Positions 1 through 5,391 of a stretch of 5,835 bases of DNA are shown here, one piece after another. Where the stretch lies: positions 1 to 5,835 of the forward strand of contig JACCVJ010000259.1 of NCBI GenBank assembly GCA_013698215.1, read 5' to 3'. A program made the translations under genes and the position numbers. The stretch is from Tatlockia sp. (GTDB lineage: Bacteria; Cyanobacteriota; Cyanobacteriia; Cyanobacteriales; Chroococcidiopsidaceae). The stretch's first letter is position 1, and each line of letters opens with the position of its first letter. The notes beneath the pieces are model-generated. The model was not told the DNA's origin and did no database searches. It saw only the letters and a list, made by a program, of their open reading frames with translations.

Positions 1-650
1 CAGCTATTGCCGAGCGAGGAATGTGCGCGATCGCTCTAGCCGGGGGAAGTACGCCCAAACCCCTCTACGAAGCGATTTCTAAGCAGCCGTTACCTTGGGA
101 TAAAATTCATGTTTTTTGGGGCGACGAGCGCTATGTACCCCCAGAGCATCCAGACAGCAATCAATTGATGGCGCGTACTGCCTGGCTGAATAAAGTCCCA
201 ATTCCCGCTACCAATATCCACCCTATAAGAACAAGTGAAGCCGATCCCGCTGCCGCCGCCAGCAAGTACGAGCAAGAATTGTTAAAGTTTTTTCAACTTT
301 CCCCCGGCGAACTACCAGTATTAGACATCATTTTATTAGGGATTGGAGATGATGGGCATACCGCGTCATTGTTTCCCCATACCGCAGCTTTGAAAGTAAG
401 CGATCGCGCTGTTACTGTAGGAAATAAAGATGGACAGCCGCGAATTACCTTCACGTATAGCGTAATTAATAAAGCTCGTGACGTAATATTTTTAGTTGCG
501 GGAGCAAGCAAAAGATCGGCTTTAGCACAAATTTTTGCTCCCGTAGCCGATGCTAATACTTATCCCAGCCGCTTAATTCAACCTCAAGGTAAACTCTGGT
601 GGCTGCTCGACGGGGCCGCAGGTCAAGAATTGCCCTCAAAGAGCGCATAA
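1..650 (+). CDS. pgl: 6-phosphogluconolactonase, 5' end missing
   Basis: Hydrolyses 6-phosphogluconolactone to 6-phosphogluconate, the second step of the cytosolic oxidative pentose phosphate pathway, which supplies NADPH in the dark in cyanobacteria. The frame is open to the left edge: the codons at 3-20 read AIAERG and lead straight into the family motif ALAGGSTPKPLYE, so the ATG at 21 is an internal Met and the true start lies outside. Counting from that Met, GGSTPK is at 8-13, WGDERYVPP at 33-41, and the signature LGIGDDGHTASLFPHT at 106-121 with the family's DGHT active-site region; ARDVIFLVAGASKR follows at 152-165. About 215 residues are visible against a usual length near 240, so roughly 25 are missing. 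It ends with TAA at 648-650. The next gene is 116 bases downstream on the same strand. The family call is secure. Confidence 0.95.
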   Translation, partial: AIAERGMCAIALAGGSTPKPLYEAISKQPLPWDKIHVFWGDERYVPPEHPDSNQLMARTAWLNKVPIPATNIHPIRTSEADPAAAASKYEQELLKFFQLSPGELPVLDIILLGIGDDGHTASLFPHTAALKVSDRAVTVGNKDGQPRITFTYSVINKARDVIFLVAGASKRSALAQIFAPVADANTYPSRLIQPQGKLWWLLDGAAGQELPSKSA

Positions 651-661
651 TAAAATAGTTA

Positions 662-678
662 TTACCACCTAATGGTAA
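662..678 (+). terminator. Small hairpin after pgl
   Basis: TTACCA (662-667) and TGGTAA (673-678) form a perfect 6-bp stem with a 5-base loop, starting 11 bases after the pgl stop. No T-run follows, so this is not a standard intrinsic terminator. It could protect the 3' end of the pgl transcript or simply be chance. Confidence 0.2.
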
Positions 679-679
679 G

Positions 680-710
680 TTGTCAGGCTAAAACTTAAAT
701 GGGGTAGAAA
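680..710 (+). promoter_or_regulatory. Weak candidate promoter for the FHA gene pair
   Basis: TTGTCA (680-685) differs from the consensus -35 box by one base. TAGAAA (705-710) is a poor -10 box at a long 19-base spacing, and TATTCT (711-716) is an alternative. The site lies about 60 bases before the first FHA start codon, a plausible place for a promoter. The match is weak and transcription could instead read through from pgl. Confidence 0.2.
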
Positions 711-766
711 TATTCTCTTTCTCCCCGGCAATAAGTGAAAGTTGTTCTTTTATTCATATCCCATTT

Positions 767-1543
767 ATGACCGTCTGCCCTAACTGCAATCACTCCAACC
801 CCGAAGGCGCACAATCGTGCGAAGCTTGTTATACTCCTTTACCAACTATGACAAATTGCCCTAATTGCGCGGCAGAAGTTCAGTCTGATGCGACCTTTTG
901 CGGTCAGTGTGGCTCTAACTTAACAACTGCTAGTGTTGCCACAGAAGGGGAACCAAGTATTGCTACAGATATCACTTCGCCAATGCCCGATTTGATGGCT
1001 TTAGATCCGCTCGTGCAACTAGAGCCTTTAGTTACTAATAATAATCAAACTGAAGCAATGCCTGCAGCAGCAATAGAGGTGTCAAAACCACCAATGATGT
1101 CTGTTATAGAAGAACCATTAACTCCACAGCCTAGAGAGGCACAAACTGCCCCTATAGTTCCACTAGCAGAAATGGCAACAGTTTCTAAGCCAAGTTCTAC
1201 AACTCAATTACAGCAACAGCACGCGCGGTTGCTGCACATTCAAACCGATACATTGATTGAATTACCGCCAAATTTATCGGTAGTTCATATGGGCAAGCAA
1301 AACGATCGCATTCCTCCAGATGTTGACGTGTCTGGATTTCCCAATTCGGAAATTGTTTCGCGGGTTCATGCCGATATTCGGGTAGAAGGAGATACTTATT
1401 ACATTGAAGATGTAGGCAGCGCTAATGGTACTTACGTTAATAACCTGCCTTTGCCTCATGGTAATCGTCATCGATTGCGTGCAGGCGATCGCATTGCGTT
1501 AGGTAAGGGGGACTTGGTAACTTTCCTATTTCAAATTTCTTAG
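767..1543 (+). CDS. Double zinc-ribbon / FHA domain protein
   Basis: Predicted cytosolic phosphopeptide-binding protein of 258 residues, with no signal peptide or membrane segment. Two zinc ribbons stand at the N-terminus, each CX2C-X10-CX2C: Cys 4, 7, 18, 21 and Cys 31, 34, 45, 48. Residues about 53-150 form a low-complexity linker rich in Pro, Thr, Ala and Glu. The FHA domain fills about 153-258, with SRVHADI (198-204) and GSANGTYVNN (217-226), which carry the Ser, Arg, His and Asn residues that in known FHA domains line the phosphothreonine pocket. The usual Gly-Arg turn is Gly-Lys here (176-177). The ATG at 767 puts the first zinc ribbon right at the N-terminus, as expected; no Shine-Dalgarno sequence precedes it. 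A second FHA gene follows after 22 bases and is probably cotranscribed. FHA domains read Ser/Thr kinase signals, but no kinase or phosphatase gene is visible here and the partner is unknown. Confidence 0.9.
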   Translation: MTVCPNCNHSNPEGAQSCEACYTPLPTMTNCPNCAAEVQSDATFCGQCGSNLTTASVATEGEPSIATDITSPMPDLMALDPLVQLEPLVTNNNQTEAMPAAAIEVSKPPMMSVIEEPLTPQPREAQTAPIVPLAEMATVSKPSSTTQLQQQHARLLHIQTDTLIELPPNLSVVHMGKQNDRIPPDVDVSGFPNSEIVSRVHADIRVEGDTYYIEDVGSANGTYVNNLPLPHGNRHRLRAGDRIALGKGDLVTFLFQIS

Positions 1544-1565
1544 TAATTTTTAAAATACTGGCGAC

Positions 1566-1895
1566 GTGATTACATTAATGCTTTTGCATCCTCAAAACTC
1601 TGCTCCAATGCAAAGTTGGAAATTCAACGACAAATCTTTAATTCGGATTGGCAGAGCAAAAGATAATGAAGTTGTCTTGTACAGTTCTGTAGTTTCGCGC
1701 TTGCACGTTGAATTACGAGAAAGCAATGGAAATTGGGAAATTATTAATAAAGGTGCAAATGGTACTTATGTAGACGAGGAACGTATTTCTCAAGTACCCG
1801 TTGTAGACGGGGTAGTGATGCGAATTGCTCCTTCTGGGCCAAAGTTGCAAATTCGGTTTGGCGATGTGGCAATGATATCGTGTCCGCCTAACTAA
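1566..1895 (+). CDS. Single-domain FHA protein
   Basis: A 109-residue protein that is almost entirely one FHA domain, presumably a cytosolic phosphothreonine-peptide binder. The pocket motifs are all present: IRIGR (26-30), SRLHVEL (44-50) and GANGTYVD (63-70), so here, unlike in the upstream FHA gene, the Arg of the Gly-Arg turn is kept. I chose the GTG at 1566: an in-frame TAA at 1551-1553 excludes any longer form, and MITLxLLHP is the N-terminus I recall for the cyanobacterial relatives. The ATG at 1578 would remove the first four residues, which probably belong to the first strand. No Shine-Dalgarno sequence is visible. It lies 22 bases after the zinc-ribbon FHA gene, so one transcript is likely. 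Its ligand is unknown. Confidence 0.88.
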   Translation: MITLMLLHPQNSAPMQSWKFNDKSLIRIGRAKDNEVVLYSSVVSRLHVELRESNGNWEIINKGANGTYVDEERISQVPVVDGVVMRIAPSGPKLQIRFGDVAMISCPPN

Positions 1896-1910
1896 TCACG
1901 ATAAATTGGA

Positions 1911-1971
1911 GTGGATGCTAGGCTTTGCGTAATCGCGCTTTAAAGTTTTTGATAACGCATCTACCGTTTTT
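1911..1971 (+). terminator. Possible terminator or switching hairpin after the FHA genes
   Basis: GTGGATGC (1911-1918) can pair with GCATCTAC (1957-1964), 8 bp with one G-U pair, followed by CG and a run of five T (1967-1971). It begins 16 bases after the FHA stop codon. The 38-base loop is long for an intrinsic terminator. A rival stem, GCGTAATC (1927-1934) with GATAACGC (1951-1958), has one mismatch and shares bases 1957-1958, so the two cannot form together. Best guess: an inefficient terminator of the FHA transcript. Confidence 0.3.
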
Positions 1972-1986
1972 GGCTAAATAAATCAA

Positions 1987-2022
1987 AATCAGCTAAATTC
2001 AGCCTGATTAATTGAAAATTAA
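1987..2022. repeat. Two overlapping AT-rich inverted repeats
   Basis: AATCAGCT (1987-1994) pairs with AGCCTGATT (2001-2009) with one bulged C and a 6-base loop. TTAATT (2008-2013) pairs with AATTAA (2017-2022) around GAA. They sit in the 216-base gap between the FHA genes and the exported-protein gene, a stretch with no convincing open frame. They may be regulatory sites or part of a terminator read from the - strand; in such AT-rich DNA chance is also possible. Confidence 0.25.
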
Positions 2023-2030
2023 CTATTTTA

Positions 2031-2067
2031 TGAGCGTTAGCTCAGTTTAAAAGCTTGGAACTATAAT
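2031..2067 (+). promoter_or_regulatory. Promoter with inverted repeat at the -35 position
   Basis: TATAAT (2062-2067) is a perfect -10 box, about 45 bases before the ATG of the exported-protein gene, which would give a leader of roughly 35-40 bases. No TTGACA-like box lies at the right spacing. Instead the expected -35 region holds a perfect inverted repeat, TGAGC (2031-2035), GTTA, GCTCA (2040-2044). A -10 box without a -35 box next to a dyad suggests control by an activator or another DNA-binding regulator, but this is inference from position alone. Confidence 0.4.
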
Positions 2068-2111
2068 TTATTAGCCACAGTCTATCAAATAAAACAATTG
2101 TAGTTAAATTT

Positions 2112-2501
2112 ATGACAATCAAAAAACTATTTAAAGTAGTTTTTCTAGGATTTGGATTTACCCTCGTAGGATCGGCGGTATATGCCGATCAATGCGCCTA
2201 CACGAGCAAGCAGCAAGCAATAGCTGCGGTGTCTCGCTTAGAAAAAGGTCAAACTATTTACCAGTTGTGCGAACCTTGTGGCGATACTATTCCTAAAGCC
2301 CTTAAAATAAATGCTGTTTCGGCGGGAACAGTAGGCTACAGATCTTACTGGGGTGTGCAAGTTAACAATAGCAATATTGATTTAGCTTATACCTATATTG
2401 ATGACGGTAATAACAAAAATAGAAAAGTGAATTTAGCGAACCTTGCTAGCTGCTCAGCGTCAGATGTTAGCAGTTCTATCTTTTTATCTCCGCAACGATA
2501 A
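2112..2501 (+). CDS. Small exported protein of unknown function with four cysteines
   Basis: I do not recognise a characterised family. The 129 residues begin with a typical Sec signal peptide: KK at 4-5, a hydrophobic stretch (6-23) and a likely cleavage after SAVYA (21-25), leaving a mature protein of about 104 residues starting DQC. The mature part has exactly four Cys (28, 53, 56, 114), including a CEPCGD motif at 53-58. An even number of cysteines in an exported protein suggests two disulfides or a redox or metal-binding CxxC, but there is no thioredoxin fold signature. No lipobox or second membrane segment is seen, so the product should be free in the periplasm or outside the cell. The ATG at 2112 gives the complete signal peptide; no Shine-Dalgarno sequence precedes it. 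It has its own candidate promoter and looks monocistronic, ending 5 bases from the stop of the convergent aminotransferase gene. Confidence 0.8.
   Translation: MTIKKLFKVVFLGFGFTLVGSAVYADQCAYTSKQQAIAAVSRLEKGQTIYQLCEPCGDTIPKALKINAVSAGTVGYRSYWGVQVNNSNIDLAYTYIDDGNNKNRKVNLANLASCSASDVSSSIFLSPQR
2170..2190 (+). repeat. Strong inverted repeat inside the signal-peptide coding region
   Basis: GATCGGC (2170-2176) and GCCGATC (2184-2190) are perfect 7-bp complementary arms around the 7-base loop GGTATAT; a G-U pair (2177/2183) can extend the stem to 8. The hairpin covers the codons around the predicted signal-peptide cleavage site, about 58 bases after the start codon. It is GC-rich against an AT-rich gene. 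Confidence 0.5.
2448..2485 (+). terminator. Possible terminator inside the 3' end of the exported-protein gene
   Basis: AGCTGCT (2448-2454) pairs with AGCAGTT (2469-2475), 7 bp with one G-U pair and a 14-base loop, followed by a pyrimidine-rich tract ending in TTTTT (2481-2485). It lies in the last codons of the gene, just before the TAA at 2499. Since only 5 bases separate this gene from the convergent one, a terminator within coding sequence is plausible, but the loop is long and the T-run starts 6 bases after the stem. Confidence 0.25.
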
Positions 2502-2506
2502 CAGGG

Positions 2507-3703
2507 CTAAATATTCACCATTGAATAGCAGATATTAGCTTGTTTAAAGCGCTGTAAAACTTCCGCCAAGCGATCGCATTCGGCAATTAAGCTAATTCTG
2601 ACATAACCTTCTCCCCCTATCCCAAAGGCATTGCCAGGGGTGAGAACTACTCCCGTTTGCTGCAATACCGAAAGCGCAAAATCTGTAGAACCTATCCCCA
2701 CCGGACAAGGAATCCATAAATACATTGTTGCTTTGGTTTTGGGAATATTCCAGCCTAGTTCCCCTAATCCCGCAATTAAAAAATCGCGGCGGCGAATGTA
2801 ACGGTTTTGAACTTCGTGCAAGTAAGAATCGGGTAATTGCAAAGCAGTTTCGGCGGCGGTTTGCAAAGCCGCAAAAATGCCGTAATCTAAGTTAGTTTTT
2901 AGCGTCCTTAGTCCTTGAATAATATGGCGATTGCCTACAACAAAACCTACTCGCCAACCTGCCATATTGTAAGTTTTTGATAGAGTATGAAACTCGACGC
3001 TAATATCTTTTGCGCCGGGAATTTCTAATAAGCTAGTGGGCTGATAGCCATCAAAAGCTAATTCAGCATAACACAAGTCATGAACTAAAAGAATTTCGTA
3101 CTTACGAGCAAACGCTACAATCTCCTCAAAAAACTCGCGGGGTGCAGTGGCGGCGGTGGGGTTGCTGGGATAGTTAAAGTAAAGAATTTTTGCTTGCTGG
3201 GCTACAGCATCGGGAATTGCCGCTAAATCAATTAACCAGTCATTTTCCGGCTTGAGAATCAGGCTGTGAACTTTACCGCCAGCAATTAAAGGGCCGCGAA
3301 AATGGGCGGGATAAGCAGGGCTGGGAACTAAAACTAAGTCACCCGGATTGATATAAGCTAACGCCAAATGGGTTAATCCTTCCTTAGAACCGATTAAAGG
3401 CAAGGCTTCGCTATCAGGATCGAGTTTGACATCGTAGCGGCGATGATACCAATTAGTAATGGCGCAACGAAAATTAGCCGTCCCTTCAAAAGGAGGATAG
3501 CCGTGATTTGCCGGATTTTGTATGGCGGCTACCGCCGCCTCTACAATTGGCTGAGGTGTAGCACCGTCGGGGTTGCCCATCCCCAAGTCGATTAAATCTA
3601 ACCCTTGTTCTCTAGCTTTAGCTTTTAGTTCGTCTAAACGCGCAAATACGTAGGGCGGCAGTGATTGAATGCGATCGGCGGGACTAATCCAATTTAAACT
3701 CAT
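2507..3703 (-). CDS. PLP-dependent class I/II aminotransferase, AlaC/DapL-like
   Basis: A cytosolic fold-type I aminotransferase of 398 residues, full length for the family. Visible landmarks are SLPPYVFARL (14-23), LGMGNPDGATPQPI (40-53), NYPSNPT (177-183), HDLCYAELAFDG (208-219) with the PLP-contacting Asp209 and Tyr212, TLSKTYNMAGWRVGF (240-254) with the Schiff-base Lys243 and phosphate-binding Arg251, and YVRISLI (367-373), whose Arg369 should bind the substrate carboxylate. The motifs resemble E. coli AlaC (YfdZ), which uses alanine/pyruvate and glutamate; cyanobacterial relatives are often labelled aspartate or LL-diaminopimelate aminotransferase, so the amino acid used is uncertain. 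The ATG overlaps the stop of the upstream dehydrogenase gene as ATGA (3700-3703) and has a strong Shine-Dalgarno sequence, GAGGAGG (3711-3717 on the - strand), 7 bases away. That pins the start and points to translational coupling. It is the last gene of the four-gene operon. Confidence 0.92.
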   Translation of the reverse strand: MSLNWISPADRIQSLPPYVFARLDELKAKAREQGLDLIDLGMGNPDGATPQPIVEAAVAAIQNPANHGYPPFEGTANFRCAITNWYHRRYDVKLDPDSEALPLIGSKEGLTHLALAYINPGDLVLVPSPAYPAHFRGPLIAGGKVHSLILKPENDWLIDLAAIPDAVAQQAKILYFNYPSNPTAATAPREFFEEIVAFARKYEILLVHDLCYAELAFDGYQPTSLLEIPGAKDISVEFHTLSKTYNMAGWRVGFVVGNRHIIQGLRTLKTNLDYGIFAALQTAAETALQLPDSYLHEVQNRYIRRRDFLIAGLGELGWNIPKTKATMYLWIPCPVGIGSTDFALSVLQQTGVVLTPGNAFGIGGEGYVRISLIAECDRLAEVLQRFKQANICYSMVNI

Positions 3704-4854
3704 TTCTTGACCTCCTCATTGATGCAGACAGGGTTGAGGGAGTCTTTATTATTGGTAGGCGCAGTTGTCGAAACCATCGCCGCTAGGAGTTGTTCTATAG
3801 CGACTTTAAAAGGCAAGCGATGAATGTCAGATTTTGGCGCTAGGGCTAATTCTGCCGCTTGTTCTAACTCTTTCAAACTAATATTTTCTAGTCCTAAATC
3901 GCTTAGTTTTTGGGGCAAACCAATTTCTGTATAAAACTTTAATAACTGTTGCCTTGAAGTCGCGGCTAATTGATTTCCTTGTACCATTTCTTCTAGACGC
4001 AACTGTACCAAAATCCCATAAGCAACTTTTTCGCCGTGAATGCTGCTATGTACTGGTAAATGAGTTAAGCCATTATGAACGGCATGGGCGGCTACAGTCC
4101 GACATTCTGCGCCTCCTAGCCCACCAATTACCCCCGCTAATAACACTGTTGCGTCTACCACCTCCTTCCATACAGCGCTCCCAGGAGATTGCAAAGCGGC
4201 GGCGGATTTTTGAAATAAGATATCTCTCAAAACTCTTGCTTGCTGTACAGCAGAGACAATCAAAGTTTGTTCAGAGTTGCCGCTACTAACGGAGGCTTCG
4301 TACCATTTAGCGATCGCATCTCCAATTCCTGCTACTAATGTATAAGTAGGAGCAGTAGCAATTAAATCGTAATCAAGCAATAGTAAATCAGGACAATTTT
4401 CGAGGCTGACATCATACAAAAATGCTCCTTCCTCGGAATAAACGTTAGATAGTGCCGTCCACGCCGCACAAGTAGCCGCACTGGTAGGAATTGTCACTAC
4501 GGGCAAATGACACTGATAAGCTAATAACTTTGCCGCATCTAGAGCCTTACCGCCACCGACACCAATAATTAAATCTGCTTGATGGGCTTTCACGGCTTCG
4601 CCCATCGTCGCCAAACCCGCCTCACTACAATCAGAGCCGTAGTTTGCGGTACTTGCGTCAAGTTCCTGGGCTGCTAAAACACTCTGCAAGCGGGGTAACG
4701 TAGCTTTTAAAGTGCGATCGCCTCCTACAATCAGGGGACGATTACCTAAAAATGCGATCGCGTTTCCAGCTTGTTCTAGAATGCGATCGCCGCGTAATAC
4801 TTTAGCTGGAGCGACACTAAGAGTAAAAATTGCAGAAGTTGAGGCTTGGTTCAT
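3700..4854 (-). CDS. Iron-containing alcohol dehydrogenase family protein, YbdH (HcxA)/GldA-like
   Basis: A 384-residue NAD(P)-dependent, metal-dependent dehydrogenase of the group III alcohol dehydrogenase superfamily. The dinucleotide-binding turn GVGGGKALDAAK is at 98-109, followed by PTSAATCAAWTALSNVY (123-139). The metal ligands expected for the family are Asp179 in AGIGDAIAKWYE, His257 in AAHAVHNGLT and His273 in SSIHGEKVAYG, all present, so the enzyme should be active. Existing labels may read glycerol dehydrogenase, but CAAWTxLSxxY, GDxxAKWYEA and HGEKVAYGILVQ match my memory of E. coli YbdH, a hydroxycarboxylate dehydrogenase acting on 2-oxo/2-hydroxy acids, better than GldA. I infer a 2-hydroxy-acid substrate from this and from coupling to the aminotransferase. 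The residues after about 363 look like a poorly conserved tail. The ATG at 4854 lies 6 bases after the ycf51 stop, with no clear Shine-Dalgarno sequence; no start further upstream is needed. Confidence 0.88.
   Translation of the reverse strand: MNQASTSAIFTLSVAPAKVLRGDRILEQAGNAIAFLGNRPLIVGGDRTLKATLPRLQSVLAAQELDASTANYGSDCSEAGLATMGEAVKAHQADLIIGVGGGKALDAAKLLAYQCHLPVVTIPTSAATCAAWTALSNVYSEEGAFLYDVSLENCPDLLLLDYDLIATAPTYTLVAGIGDAIAKWYEASVSSGNSEQTLIVSAVQQARVLRDILFQKSAAALQSPGSAVWKEVVDATVLLAGVIGGLGGAECRTVAAHAVHNGLTHLPVHSSIHGEKVAYGILVQLRLEEMVQGNQLAATSRQQLLKFYTEIGLPQKLSDLGLENISLKELEQAAELALAPKSDIHRLPFKVAIEQLLAAMVSTTAPTNNKDSLNPVCINEEVKK
4714..4790. repeat. Cluster of three HIP1 octamers
   Basis: GCGATCGC occurs at 4714-4721, 4754-4761 and 4783-4790, all in the 5' part of the dehydrogenase gene. 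Seven more copies lie at 27-34, 400-407, 1485-1492, 2570-2577, 4310-4317, 5645-5652 and 5686-5693. All ten are inside coding sequence. HIP1 is a hallmark of many cyanobacterial genomes; its function is unsettled, and methylation and repair roles have been discussed. Confidence 0.9.
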
Positions 4855-4860
4855 CGACTT

Positions 4861-5382
4861 TTACAGGGCATCAGATTTGGGTAATTGAGCAAATTTATCG
4901 GGGAAAATCTCAATCTGCATTTCTGCATCTTCTTTATTTACAAGACTGCGCTTGACTTGCCCGATATATAAAGGCTTTGACATTCCTTTTTGGGGATGAA
5001 TAATAGTTCTAGCCCGGATAATTAGTTTATCCTCCTCGCGCCCTAATCGACCATAAGAATACAAGTTTCCGGCAGCTTGACGCAAGGTTGCTTCTAGCTC
5101 TGTTTCGGTAATAGTGGGCGCTACAGAAATTACAGCTTGATTTGAGCCAGCGTCGTAAACTCTAGCAAACTTTACCGCTCCCGGTACTACTGTCCGCATA
5201 ATAGGGACTAAGCTTAAAGCAAATAAGCCGCCCGTGAGTACGCCAAAAAAGCCTGTAACGCCGACTAGCTGAAACCTAGCCGCCCATTGAAATCTAAAAC
5301 TTAATACTGCTAAAAAAGCACAGAATAAAGTGATAATACCTACCCATTGGGCAATGGTGAGAAAAGTAGCAGTACTTAGCAT
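4861..5382 (-). CDS. ycf51: Ycf51 family membrane protein
   Basis: A 173-residue protein of the Ycf51 (DUF2518) family, named after a conserved plastid reading frame and found throughout cyanobacteria; its function is unknown. Two hydrophobic segments, about 8-29 and 38-62, are joined by a short basic loop (FRFQWAARFQ), so both ends should face the same side of the membrane, probably the cytoplasm by the positive-inside rule. A soluble domain of about 110 residues follows, with LVPIMRTVVPGAVKFARVYD (58-77), which I recall as conserved, then LEATLRQAAGNLYSYGRLG and YIGQVKRSL. Length and motifs fit the family with nothing missing. The ATG at 5382 starts 9 bases after the sufU stop; the dehydrogenase follows after 6 bases. 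Nothing in the sequence says whether it sits in the thylakoid or plasma membrane. Confidence 0.92.
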   Translation of the reverse strand: MLSTATFLTIAQWVGIITLFCAFLAVLSFRFQWAARFQLVGVTGFFGVLTGGLFALSLVPIMRTVVPGAVKFARVYDAGSNQAVISVAPTITETELEATLRQAAGNLYSYGRLGREEDKLIIRARTIIHPQKGMSKPLYIGQVKRSLVNKEDAEMQIEIFPDKFAQLPKSDAL

Positions 5383-5391
5383 TGACTTAAT

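Noticed and set aside
90..511. Two open frames on the - strand (90-275 and 293-511)
   Set aside because: Both are antisense to the conserved pgl coding region and show no protein-like features.
21..650. pgl starting at the ATG at 21
   Set aside because: The frame stays open to the left edge and the codons before this ATG fit the family, so the gene is cut by the window rather than starting here.
1274..1471. Open frame of 65 codons on the - strand
   Set aside because: It is antisense to the conserved FHA domain, a shadow of the real gene.
2031..2075. tRNA gene or remnant suggested by TTAGCTCAGTTT, which resembles a D-arm
   Set aside because: The D-stem has a mismatch, no anticodon stem forms, and there is no T-arm or matching acceptor stem. 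The similarity comes from the TGAGC/GCTCA dyad.
1896..2111. A hidden small gene in the 216-base gap
   Set aside because: I found no frame with a plausible start, ribosome site and length; the stretch is AT-rich, with stops and inverted repeats.
3954..4289. Open frame of 111 codons on the + strand
   Set aside because: It lies wholly opposite the conserved dehydrogenase gene, and its protein shows no recognisable domain.
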